Source: Gonatopus flavifemur
Lineage: Eukaryota; Arthropoda; Insecta; Hymenoptera; Dryinidae
Direction of reading: 5' to 3'
Assembly (NCBI GenBank): GCA_018340375.1
Contig: JAFFJZ010000025.1
Span: forward strand, 883,501 to 947,500
Length of the DNA: 64,000 nucleotides
Under the pieces are notes generated by a model. It ran no database searches. It was not told the origin of the DNA and was given only the letters and a program-made list of their open reading frames with translations. Of this stretch, positions 21,605-32,089 are shown piece after piece; position 1 is the stretch's first letter; the number at the start of each line of letters is the position of its first letter. A program made the translations under genes and the position numbers.

Positions 21605-22109
21605 TTTAGAGATTCCTAGTAGATATTTGATTTTTGATAACTAATAATATCACAGTACAATCATATTTTATCCACTGAATAATTCAATCGGAATAACATT
21701 TTGATTTAATCGGAATATTTGGTTGTGACAACATCAAAATATTTATTCCTGAGAAGTGAAAGTTTCATTCATTCCAACTCAATTCAATTAAACCAACAAA
21801 ATGCATTGATTTGAATAAAAGCCTAGCTGTCTGATATATCAACAAATTATTTTGCCACTATGGCCAGCATTGAGTTACAGTGACTTTGTTATTCTTCTCA
21901 GTGTACGCATACTTGAAAGAACCTTGTGTTCAAATTGAGTTGGCGACGGATTGTTTCAGAACAGATGCACGGAGCAAAAAGTATCGTTCTCATAACGACA
22001 CGGGATCGCTGTCATGACTGTCTAAAGTACAGGGATATCAGTATCGTTGACATGACGAAACAGATTCTTCGAGGAACGGTATAGATGGTTAGCCTAAACC
22101 TACACAGCA

Positions 22110-22320
22110 CCGGATGTCCCAGCAATATTGTCAGAATATTACATTTGGAATGTGTAATATTCTGGAGAATATCTCAAGAAGATTGTCAGAATGTCTCCAG
22201 GATGTCTCATGTCACCATCTTTGTAACATTCTGGAGATATTCTAAAACATTGCTGAAATCATTGAGGTAACATTCTGGAGACATTCTGAAATATTCATTT
22301 GATCATTTCAGCGATATTTT
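22110..22320. repeat. Cluster of CATTCTGGAGA motifs
   Basis: CATTCTGGAGATATTCT-like words recur in both orientations (about 22120-22310), giving a weak foldback. Likely a degraded MITE; no gene. Confidence 0.45.
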
Positions 22321-22481
22321 GTACGGAAAAAAATGTAACAATCGCATGTATTAAAAATCTTACAAAATATTACTTTGGGTTGAAAAAAAATTTCTTCAGA
22401 GTTTACTTCCACAAATGTTGAATGAGCTCAGCCAGAAACACTTTGAGTGGAAGAAAACCTGCTCCGAAGTCGATTATTAGA

Positions 22482-22560
22482 AGGTTCCCCCAATGGGGAT
22501 TGAACCCGGGTTCTGTGAGTGAGAGTCAAGGCTTTTATCACATCAGCCAATCCCCGAGAT
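22482..22560 (-). repeat. tRNA-like SINE head
   Basis: On the minus strand GATTGGCTGATGTGATAAAAGC resembles an A box region and GGGTTCAATCCCC is a near-perfect B box, 30-odd bases apart. Acceptor pairing is poor, so a tRNA-derived repeat is more likely than a functional gene. Confidence 0.55.
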
Positions 22561-22642
22561 AACTACACCACCCTCAAAGTACTATTTATTGTAATCATCG
22601 TGATGGGAGTTTGAAGAATTCGTTCCCGTGAAATATAAACCA

Positions 22643-22970
22643 ATCGATTCAGAATCTTCTGACACAAAAAATGAGTAGGTCGTGAAAGAGAGGTGTTTTT
22701 CGACCCCAAATTTGAAATTTCACAAAGTGCTGAGTAAGATCGATGGAAAAACTTCGAAAACTTGTTGCCGTGGGATCTAGACTAATCGATTCAGAATCTT
22801 CTGAAATGAAGAATGAATAGCACTTGAGAGTAACATTTTTTAAAAACGGCACCTCCAAAATTTACCAAGTGCTGGAGCAAATTCATGAAAAAATTTCAAA
22901 AATTTGTCTCTGTGGGATTATAGACCAATCGATTCAGAATCTTCTGAAACGAAAAGTGGATAGGTCGTGC
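22643..22970 (+). repeat. ~142-bp tandem repeat, 2.3 units
   Basis: ATCGATTCAGAATCTTCTGA begins units at 22643, 22785 and 22928 (142 and 143 bp). A lone partial unit (GAGGTGTTTTTTGCG...AATTTCACCAAGT) lies near 24675. The sequence differs from the 142-bp array at 9811. Confidence 0.8.
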
Positions 22971-22972
22971 AC

Positions 22973-24668
22973 TGAGAGAAAAAAAGAACAAAAATTACAA
23001 TCTTCATTCACATAACGAGGATATCGCTGTAAAAAGTAGATAATCACCAACAAAAATCTACGAAATTAAAATACGATGTTTGAAGGTAGTGAACATCGTT
23101 TATGTGAATTACAATCTATGATCAGAATATTCATATTTATTGAAAAATATATAAATGAATCCAATAAATCACTAGTTCCAACCAAAATATTGTATTAATC
23201 CCAACCATTCTTTAGATAAAGCATATTTGAAATTTGAACTTTTAAACTGTAATTTTTCATCAAATTTCTGATGTGTCATTATTAACAGTATTTTCAACAC
23301 AATTCATTATCATAGATTGTGATTTTCAGTAACTCGTGTGTGATTGGTCGAATCACAGATTCCATTCAAAATGAGTGCAACAAAATGTTTAATGCGTCAC
23401 GTGGTGCTCAATGGTGGTTTATTGTTTTTGACTTGTTACCGGCGAGATCCACATATGACAAGAATGGAAGAGTAAGAAGACATTGGGCACGTGATAAATC
23501 AATCCTCTTTCAAAACTCATCATATCTTCATTGGACAATTTTTAAACTCAGATACAGCCACGAAATACTTTTTAGGATTGATCGAGTTGAAGATTTTTCA
23601 TGTGATAATAACATATTGTAATCGCTAAATGTATTGGAAAATGTTACATCTCAGGTTATTATGAATATTCTGTTCTGAAAAATAGTTAAGGGCACTTTTT
23701 CGGAACAAGCGGGTAAAATTTGCGTTAATTTGTTTCATCAGTTACTTGATAAATCCGAATTCGACATAGGTGGTTATTTCAGGAACTTGCACACCTAACA
23801 TTGAACTTCAAATGTAAGATTCGGTTTCCTCTTAGTTTGCAGGTATTAGAAAACAGATTTATAAACATTTTGATATTTGTAGGTTATTACTTTTGAACCC
23901 CTCTTATACTCGCCAGGAATCAGTGGAGGACTGAAACTTATATTCAGAAACTGATCTTCATCGTGGATTTCATTGTTATGCAGTTGAAATTTCCCGTAAA
24001 TGCATAACTTATGGAAAAAAATGGTGCAACATTTGACTCGCTTCTTCTGATGCTTGAATGCCTTCAAGTGTCGTCCAAAATTGGAGAGTTTTGTCCCACA
24101 GCGGCGAATTGACTCAGCGGTTCGCGTGTTATCTTTCAACCACTTGCGTGGAATCAGAGTTCGTGTCTCCCTGGGAAGCAAAATTTTCTACGGAATGTTA
24201 GTGTCCAAATTCCGTCAATGACACAGGTTAGTTCAATAGTATACTTGAAAGGCGTATAGTTTGTAAGACTTTGAATCCGTGACTATGGTATACTGAGAAG
24301 GTGTCAAGCTCGTTGTGTGTAAGCTGATGTGAATTTCCGATTAATTAGAGTCCAGTAGAATAATTACAACGAGTTCACTTTTTAATATTATTTTTTGAAT
24401 CCCTACGATGAAATGAAAATTACAATCTTCGATTTCAAAATCTCAACCCTCTGAAGTTAACTCAGTTGAATAAAAATTACTATCTACAATTGCAGAATGT
24501 TAATCTTCTTCTAATAGACATCCTGTATTATAAATTCTGCGGTCAGAAATTCAGGTTGCTACTATTATGACTGTAATTTTCAGACTTGGTCCGCGATGTC
24601 TCTGTTTTGGGAAAAAATGATAATTTTTCATCCATATTTTGAATGGAAATCATTTTTTTTTCTCTCAG
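22973..24668. mobile_element. Candidate 1.7-kb element with CACTGAGAGAAAAAAA ends
   Basis: CACTGAGAGAAAAAAAG at 22973 and inverted CTTTTTTTTCTCTCAGTG-type end at ~24668; repeats of ATTACAATCTTC follow both. A partial 142-bp unit resumes directly after the right end, as if the element had inserted into that array. No transposase found; the minus-strand frame at 23846-24181 has no known domain. Confidence 0.45.
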
Positions 24669-25580
24669 TGTAGGGGAGGTGTTTTTTGCGATCTTGAATT
24701 GTAAATTTCACCAAGTCCTAGGTCAAGTGTATGAAAATTCATTTTGCTTCATAAAATATTGCTACAGTCATATGCTTAGAATATTTCATATTCGACAAGT
24801 ACAGCATATTCCCCATCGTAGATTTCCAGAACATCGAAGATCATTGTATGTGCAATTTTTCAATTGGAAGATCCTCAGAACATTCTCACAGGAATATTGT
24901 ATCTGCAATATCTATACACTGAGAAAAGAAATTGTTTTTTGTCAAGCGCGCCGGGAATTTGACAGGTATGCGGTTGAGTGAACAGAATAACGTTTGACAT
25001 AAATTTCCTGTCATTTGATACAAATATACACCTTTGGTTGAGTCAACCCCGCAGCGATATTGTAAGTAAATAAGATGCGCGTTCCAATCAATCGCTACGT
25101 GATTGATGGAAACACAACAAATTTTGAACGTACCATTCCCAGCACTTGTTTCAATCACGTATTGAAGTGATCAAAATGCATGCAGGTGTAATTGGAAAGA
25201 ATCAACATTTGAGATAACATACTCATCCAATTGTTTCCAGTGAATTGGTTAATCGAACGAATATCCAATAAGTTTGACTGAAAATTGGCGGACTTGAAAC
25301 AACCTCATCAATGTGATCGCTGTTAATGTGTCATAAAATCTATTTCAACCAAAAAGGATGGATACAGATATAGACGAGTGTTCGTTGAATACAGAATTGT
25401 TTCCTATTTGTTCAGAAGAAACACCTGAATTCATCATGTAGAATGATATTATGTGATTCATTTCGATTTACAAATTCGATATGAATTTTTATCCATTTAA
25501 TGAGACATCATGTCAATTGTATTTCCTGGATCGAGTGACTCATATTTAAAACGGCATTTCTGGGTGGAAGTTATCAATCA
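24669..25580. other. Intron, partial satellite unit, no gene
   Basis: Begins with a partial 142-bp unit. Another CACTGAGAAAAG end stands at 24918. Open frames of up to 112 codons show no recognisable motif. Confidence 0.4.
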
Positions 25581-25653
25581 GTCTCTATAGCTCAGTGGGT
25601 AGAGCGCTAGTCTACAAGGCGAGGGGTTACGAGTTCGATTCTCGTCAACGGTG
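25581..25653 (+). repeat. tRNA-like sequence (tRNA pseudogene or SINE head)
   Basis: TAGCTCAGTGGGTAGAGC is a textbook D arm/A box, and ACGAGTTCGATTCTCGT a perfectly paired T arm/B box. The anticodon stem has a mismatch and the acceptor strands pair poorly, so this is probably a pseudogene or the head of a SINE. It should still be able to bind TFIIIC. Confidence 0.6.
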
Positions 25654-25959
25654 AAGCAAAATTTTTATTCCAGAATTCCTTCATAAAACATTGTCCAGCG
25701 GGAACATTTGATCGAGTAATCCATGCCTTACAGACGGAAGCAGCAAAACGACCCCCACCCACAAAACGGGCGGAGATAAGAGATGAGGGATGGTGATAGA
25801 GGAGCCAACAACCATTCTGACAACAGCACTAAAACGAATTTCAGAAAAGTTGTGTGAATTCCATCGGAAAGCCTGGCTCAGGAATCATTTTTTTTTCTTT
25901 ATTTGACCATTGTATTGAATTGCTCTACTGTATTCAGCGAATAACTTATGGGATTGATG
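25654..25959. other. Intron, no gene recognised
   Basis: Body downstream of the tRNA-like head; may be a SINE tail. No repeat or ORF recognised. Confidence 0.35.
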
Positions 25960-26312
25960 TCATATATGCATATATGAATGCATATATGAATCCATATATG
26001 GGTCCATGTATGGAAATTTTTTTCCCGGGCACTTCTCTCTCCTTTGGTTTTTCATCACATCCTATGTAAAATTGTGACATTTTTTTGTCCATATAAAGAT
26101 GTATATGATGATGTATGATTGAATATGATCACATATGGTCGTATACAGTCTCATTCATACATGATCATATATGGCCAAAATCCATATATGCTCATATATG
26201 ATCTCATATATGTTTATATATGTTCATATGTATTTCATATATGTTCATATATGATTCATATATGATTCATATACGCTCATATACGACCATATATGGATTA
26301 TTTTTTCCCGGG
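25960..26312 (-). mobile_element. CATATATG-rich element, copy 2 (rearranged)
   Basis: 26030-26312 is a minus-orientation copy ending CCCGGG at 26307. It is preceded by a second CCCGGG end (26024-26029) belonging to a short end-fragment in the opposite orientation (25960-26029), so two ends of the element are fused head to head. Confidence 0.75.
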
Positions 26313-26399
26313 TAAGTCTTTGAAAAACCTCATATCTCAATTTTATTTGCTACAATTACAATTATTATTCAAAATCTCAATCAGGAAATTCTCAATATA

Positions 26400-26870
26400 T
26401 AGACTTGAAATTTTTCCTGCTAGAAATGACGAAGTCCAATAGAAGTGGAAAATTTCAGTGCAACACCGATTGAATCCCAGTAAAACTGGAAAATTCCGTT
26501 GCATAGCAACTGAAAAATTCCACAACACGACCTGAAAATTGCAGTTCCAAACCCGTATAATTCCAGTATACCAACGATTAGGTTTTTTTCTAATTTCGAA
26601 ATTTTTTCCAAGTCTTTTTTGAGGGGATACTCTTTTCTGGTGCACGAGAACTATAAAATTGTAGTTCAAGCCAGTGAAATCCTCGCGGAATCATGGAAAA
26701 ATTTCAGTACAAAATCCCAAACTCGAAAATTCCAGTACAAGGACTGAATTTTCAGTTATGCTTGGTAAATCTTCAGTACCGTACCAACAAAATCCCTGGA
26801 ATATGGATATTCCAGTACTAGCACTGGGAGTTTCCAGTCCAGTTGCACAGTGAATTCCCAGTTTTTTTTT
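26400..26870. repeat. Degenerate AAATTCCAGTAC repeat field
   Basis: Words such as GAAAATTCCAGTA, AATTTCAGT and CTGGAAAATTCC recur every 30-60 bp in both orientations. They end in CAGTTTTTTTTTACAGTG at 26867. No regular period, no gene. Confidence 0.5.
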
Positions 26871-26899
26871 ACAGTGCAAGTGAGTGCCGCGATTGCTTC

Positions 26900-27616
26900 C
26901 AGTGGAACAAAAACAGCAACGGGTCGACGATTCAGAGAGCTCTTTATCGCTATTCACTCGCAATTGAAAAAATTTCCTGCGTCGATACGTGACCATGGAT
27001 GAAACATGGATACATCATTTCACACCGGAGTCGAATCGGCAATCATCTGAGTGGCGCATGGCTAGCGGAAGCCGCCCAAAGCGTCCAAAGACACAGCAGT
27101 CTGCTGGCAAAGTCATGGCGTCTGTTTTTTGGGATACACATGGCGTGATTTTCATTGGCTACCTGGAAAAAGGTGAATCGATTGGATCGTTTGAAGGAGG
27201 GCAGCAAAACGACCGCACATGAAGAAGGAAAAAATCCTCTTTCACCAAGACAATGCACCATGCCACAAGTCCATCAAAACAATGGCAAAATTCAACGAGT
27301 TGGGCTTTGATTTGCTTTCTCACTCTCCGTATTCGCCAGATTTAGCCACCAGGGACTACTGTCTCTCTGCTAATCTCAAAAAAATGCTCCAGGGAAAAAA
27401 AAATTTGGCTCCAATGAGGAGGTCATTGCCGACACTGAAGCCTATTTTGAAGCAAAGGATGAATCCTTCCATAAACATGGTATAGAAATGTTGGAAAGGC
27501 GTTGGAAAGATTTTATTACTGTAACAGGGGATTATATTGATGAATGAAAATGATTTTTGAAAAACAAAATGTTGTTTCCGTTGTTAGTCTCGGGACTTTT
27601 TGAACGACGTGTTATA
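26900..27616 (+). pseudogene. mariner transposase fragment 1 (D34D)
   Basis: The C-terminal two thirds of a mariner transposase in shifted frames: RYVTMDETWIHHFTPESNRQS (first catalytic Asp), VMASVFWDTHGVIFIGYLEKG, then HQDNAPCHKSIKTMAK (second Asp), and SPYSPDLATRDY, whose Asp is the third at D34D spacing. The N-terminal helix-turn-helix is missing, apart from a few residues before RYVTMD, and the 5' end is fused to the CCAGTA repeat field. A 3' end with GGGACTTTTTGAACGACGTG follows the last codons. All three catalytic residues remain, but the frame is broken and the element 5'-truncated. Confidence 0.9.
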
Positions 27617-27620
27617 TATA

Positions 27621-28278
27621 CAGGGTGGCACAGAAGTTTGGAAACACCTCCGTAACTTTTGAACAGGACATGATAATTGGACCCAATTTTTTTTGAATCG
27701 GAGGTTTTTTATCCCAATCTTGGCACTACCCAGAATCAACGGCGTGGACGTGTCGGGAACCTGATTCCTTGTGTGTGTGTGTGTGTGTGAGTAGGGGTAT
27801 GTGGGTGGGTGTGTGCGTGTGGGGGGTTGTGGGTGGGTGTTGATGTGTGTGTGTGTGTGTGTGTGTGTGTGGATGTATGAGTAAGTGTGGGTGAGTGGTT
27901 CGGTAGTATGGGCCTGTGTGGGACTATTCTTATCGATACTCACTTACGTGAGCGTATTTGGAATCGATTATCCTCAGGTTCATTTCAAAGCTGTGATCGA
28001 TACGATGACTCCGCGAAGAATGATCCGATTTCAGGGAACAAAAAATCGCTGGATTCGGGTTGGGGAACCCTATCGAATGACGTATCATAAGTCCCCCCCG
28101 TCTCATTTGAGATTTTCGACGCCTCCCTCCCCTCCATCGCCCCCTACAAAATTGGGGAACTCGAAGTCCCCTGTTAAGATAGCCCTTGATCCCTACTCCA
28201 ATTCAAGAGAAATTTGATCCAATTATCATCCCTCGTTCAAAAATTATAGGGGTGTTTTCAGACTTTTACACCACCCTG
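27621..28278. mobile_element. CAGGGTGG-ended TIR element with TATA duplication
   Basis: TIRs of about 80 bp start CAGGGTGGCACAGAAGT and inverted CAGGGTGGTGTAAAAGT, flanked by TATA at 27617-27620 and 28279-28282. It inserted exactly at the 3' edge of the mariner remnant. A GT microsatellite fills part of the interior. Termini and duplication match those of the DD41D transposon at 34476-37409, so it may be mobilised by related enzymes (inference). Confidence 0.8.
27769..27872 (+). repeat. (GT)n microsatellite
   Basis: Two pure GT runs (27771-27788 and about 27844-27870) separated by GT-rich imperfect sequence. Its reverse frame gives a His/Thr-rich open frame that is not a gene. Confidence 0.95.
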
Positions 28279-28345
28279 TATATAATCCATTTCCTCCGCA
28301 GTGTTTGAATATTCGTTGTTCTGGCTTGAATCGATGAATTATTAT

Positions 28346-29698
28346 GAAACATGGGTCCCGGGGGTTCCCAAGGGTGCTGAATCCGAATCTTCAGTCAAAT
28401 CCCGAATTCAAGATGGCGGATCTAACATGGCGGACGTGAATTCAGTCAATTTCGCATTTGTAGGCAGATTTACATGAAGCATAGGTCCAAGGGGTTTTGG
28501 AGGGCGAGGAATCTGAGTCTGACGTCGAAAAACGAATCCCAGATTGCGGATCCAACATGGCGGGCGTGAATCTAATCAATTTTTCATTCATGTACAGATT
28601 CATATGAAAAATGGGTTCCAGGGGTCTTCGAGGGTGTTGAATTCGAATCTAGGGTCAAATCCCGAATCCATGTTAGCGAATTCAAGATGACGGACGTGAA
28701 TTCAGTCAACTTCACCTTTGTGGACAGAATTATATGGAACATGGGTCCTAGCCCATACAGGACAGTTGCCAAAGAATTACGTCGCATCTTCGTAGAATTG
28801 AGGGAGAAGAAAGGGAGCGGTGGATATAATGTGGTACGATGGAGAAGCAACGTTCGAGTGCCAGAGGAATGTCCGGGCTGTTTCTTCAGGTTGACATTTT
28901 TCCGTTGCCTCGACGCTGCCTCTCCGTCGTACTACGCTGTATCCACTGATTCCTTTTCCCCTCTAAATTCTACGGAGAGGCGACGTAGGTGCCCTGTGTG
29001 GGAGGGCTTTTGAAGGGTGAGGAATTCGAATCTGACGTCGAAAAACGAATTCAAGATGACGGATCTAATATGGTACAAGGGAATATAGTCATTCTGGCGC
29101 CAATGAACAAAATTATATTGTTATACGGAACACGGGTTTTAGGAATTCTCAAGGGTGCTCCATCAAAATCCGGGCTTCAATGTTGGAGCAAAATAATAAT
29201 TTCGATCTTCCCGTGTAAACTTTACTGCATCCGACGATTGTTCAAGAGCTGGTTGACGTTATGACAACTGCGCGCTAGTGAGAATCCAAAAGTGAAGTAA
29301 GTAGCTATTGAAAAGAATGAAGCCTGAAAATATTCCGATTCATTCCTCAATTACGCCCGAATAACTCTTCATTACGTTTATTATGCTCAAATGACTTTAA
29401 CTTACGCTTTCGTCACGCTTCCAGGCTTCATTTCTACCAGGACACTTGAAATTCTGCAGTTCTCCGGTACATGTTTCTGAATCATTCGGAGATGGTATAA
29501 AGGCTGATAGGCAATAAGTTTCAGGCTTTCTGAATATTACATCTACAAAGTTTCTCAATTGAGTGAAAGACCGATGAGTGCCTTTCCATACATCCCCGGA
29601 TACCTGAATTGTTCAAAATGCGGGTGAAGAGAGCATATGTGAGCTACGATCCATCCAAAATGAGCGAAGCAAAGCAGTCAGGGGGCGGAGCCCTCTGG
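28346..29698 (+). mobile_element. Tandem-repeat element with GC-rich 3' hairpin, copy 2
   Basis: A direct repeat of the 10.69-11.56 kb region: 130-bp units at 28436, 28566 and 28696, then the ATGAACAAAATTATATTG block, GAGCTGGTTGACGTTATGAC, the CCAGGCTTCAT blocks, and the end AGGGGGCGGAGCCCTCTGG. It lacks the 142-bp array and foldback of copy 1. A 251-bp MITE interrupts the last unit. Confidence 0.75.
28752..29002. mobile_element. 251-bp MITE with CCCATACAGGACA ends
   Basis: Ends CCCATACAGGACAG and inverted CCCACACAGGGCACC. Compared with other units of the host repeat (target TCCTAGGGG), the flanks repeat only AG. The ends and AG flank resemble the 4.8-kb element at 41362-46172. Confidence 0.7.
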
Positions 29699-30585
29699 TT
29701 GGTTTTGTTCTATTCAACATCGCGTTACCTATCGACGATGAGAAGTATTTTTGTGTTCATGTGGAGGATACAAACAAAATTTCTATGTTGTGTGAATTTA
29801 TTCACTCCACTTGTTGACTGTTCAATTATATCGTGATCATAGTTTTTGAAGATTGAACATCTTCAACTCTTATCGGGAGATTCGAACACACGTTGTTGCT
29901 GTAATGACCTGTTCTAGTCCTTTGCGTTTAACCACTTCGCCATGGTACCATTTCGATCGACGGACGTGATAAGTCATGTCATAATAATATAATTTGATAT
30001 CATGTGTAGTGTGAAGTCAAAGATGAATTTGGAAAACGTTTTACGGGGACTGAGAATTAGTGCGAATGTGAATCCCCCGGAAGTTTTAATCAATTCCAAT
30101 TTGTGTTGTAATGTTGAAGTGGAAATGTCAGAATTAATTATCCATTAACAGTGCGGACAATCCAATGACCAGCTTTCACCGAGTTGGTATTACAAGATGT
30201 TACTGAATTCGTTAGGCACCTTGAATAATGAATTAAGAAACTGGAATAATTTCATTGAATTGTAACTGTAATCAATTATATGTACATATTTATGTATGTG
30301 TATGTATAACCAATTGTGATACTGGAAATGGAAGAATTATGATCTTATTTTCAGATATTTCTGACTGAATTATCCATCAAACTCTGTCCGACTGACTATA
30401 AGATATGCATTGCTGATAATCAGCACATTGCCCAATTCAATTCAATACGGCCATAACTCTTTTCCATCCCATATTACGGCTGAAATCGTAACATTGCTGA
30501 TTTTGAGCCTCATCCAAAAATCAGTCGCTCATGGAATTAAGATTCACTCCTTACTGTGATCTGTATTGTGACCATAGCGATACAA
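29699..30585 (-). repeat. ~870-bp repeat, right inverted copy
   Basis: Inverse of 19250-20115, with the tRNA-like segment at 29866-29950 on the minus strand. It starts immediately after the GC hairpin end of the preceding element, which gives that element's border. Confidence 0.75.
29866..29950 (-). repeat. tRNA-like SINE head, inverted copy
   Basis: Counterpart of 19864-19946. The B box has changed (GTGTGTTCGAATCTCCC), which should weaken pol III recognition. Confidence 0.6.
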
Positions 30586-31024
30586 TATCGCTACTCACAC
30601 TTTATCTTCTAACTATCTCCCAGATTGTTACGGAAGCCATATTTTTTTTCGGTGTGCAACTGTTGTGCGTACTTGAATTTCTCTCCAGTCAACCAGTCTG
30701 GTGAGATTTTTCACCCACGCAAACGAATTCCGGAACAAATGAAGCGTAAGAATCCTCTAATTTCCGCTGCTTCCCTATGTTCACGCTCATTCCATTACCC
30801 CTTCGCATCACTCTATTTGCTCCATTTTTACCAAGGTAACTACAAACTCGGGAGGTTTATCAAAGATTTGATCTAAGGTGCCTGAGGTCTTTTCACATCT
30901 ATTCAACGTTTCCGTAACCTTCAGCGCCGTGGATCGAACACTGAGTAAAGCTTTTCGGTACATTGCGGTTCCGGCAATGTTTTATATCACGCTGTATACA
31001 CGAAGAGAATATTGAGTTTCAGTG
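30586..31024. other. Intron, no gene recognised
   Basis: An 83-codon open frame at 30625-30876 has no known motif. Confidence 0.35.
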
Positions 31025-31642
31025 AACGTTCAGATTAGATCTGTGTACAGCAGGCCGAAGGTTCATGAGAGCTAACTCTCGGGTTCACAAACATTCGGTG
31101 AAGGTTCTACGAAGGTTGAAATATCTGTCTCGCAATACTTTCAGAGAACATAGATAGACCGTTTGTTGAAAGTTCATCGAAAGCTTGATGAAGCTGCACA
31201 AAAATATCCATGCTCATATTACAGATTTTGAGCTTCCGGAGTGGAGCCGCGTCTGGTATCGGTTTGTTGCCGACGTTTCGCCACCATTGCAGCTGGCTTC
31301 TTCAGGGCGATATGAGCCTACGTTCCCTTCCGGAGGCTCTTATATAGGAAGGATGGGTAGTCATGCGTGACTGACTTTTTACTGTGTGCAGTTACCCGTG
31401 ACTTCCGTGGGAGGGGCGGAGGATGGAGAGTAGGATGGGTGTTTTATTGTTTCTTACAATAAAGCTTATATCAATTCATGTTTATTGATCAATTGATTAT
31501 TCATATAAATTGATGAAAATTGATACAATGTAGATATTTTTATGAAGCCCAATCAAACCTCCGATGAATTTATCAAACATTTTTGAATCTAAAAGTTAGC
31601 TTTTATGAACCTTCGGCATGATCTATACAGATCTGAACGTTC
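31025..31642. mobile_element. TIR element (AACGTTCAGAT ends) with internal insertion
   Basis: AACGTTCAGATTAGATCTGTG at 31025 and inverted AACGTTCAGATCTGTAT at 31642, both followed by GCCGAAGGTTCAT and AGCTAACT blocks. No transposase. Confidence 0.65.
31190..31400 (-). repeat. Repeat fragment with GGCGAAACGTCGG motif (Penelope-tail-like?)
   Basis: On the minus strand it reads CTGAAGAAGCCAGCTGCAA, TGGTGGCGAAACGTCGG and AACCGATACCAG. I associate such GAAGAAG..GAAACGTCGG tails with Penelope-like elements in arthropods, but no RT or GIY-YIG domain is here. Tentative. Confidence 0.35.
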
Positions 31643-32089
31643 GTTCAAGCTTCATGTCCCCTTCAGGTAATACACATAGGCATCGAGCATCAAGTGAAGG
31701 TCCATGTGATGTTCCTTGTTAATGTACATGCGGTTAATCAAAGTGCGATTCCGTGTAAATGGCACTGAGAAAAATTGTACTGTGAAAAGTCTCATCATTA
31801 TTAGCGAGTTCAGGATACTCTTGAAATTTACCGGAATGTAGGTTTAATTTTATGAAAACAAAAAAAACATCGCAGGCGGACATACTATAATAACCCGAGC
31901 AGAAATCTGATCAGGCTAACCCGATGTCTCATCATGCCATTATAAGGTTTTGATCAGGCATGCCGGCATGAGGGTTACCCGAATCGGTCCTCACCAGAAC
32001 CAAATATGGCTAGCCTAACTTCTCATCAGCATTATCATTCATCAGTATAATCACAACCCTCTGAATGAAATCTAATATTGGGTGTGGGA
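31643..32089. other. Intron, no gene recognised
   Basis: Contains repeated CTCATCA/GATCAGGC words around 31900-32040, possibly a decayed small repeat. No ORF. Confidence 0.35.

Larger units (their letters stand above)
20471..21903. mobile_element. Candidate element with CACTGAGA ends, host to two MITEs
   Basis: CACTGAGAGAAATCGC at 20471 faces inverted CACTGAGAAGAATAAC ending near 21902. The match is limited to the ends, so the call is tentative. Inside lie a CATATATG element (20835-21253) and a CCTAGTAGA-type MITE (21528-21604). Confidence 0.35.

Noticed and set aside
27584..27943. His/Thr-rich minus-strand frame
   Set aside because: Product of the GT microsatellite.
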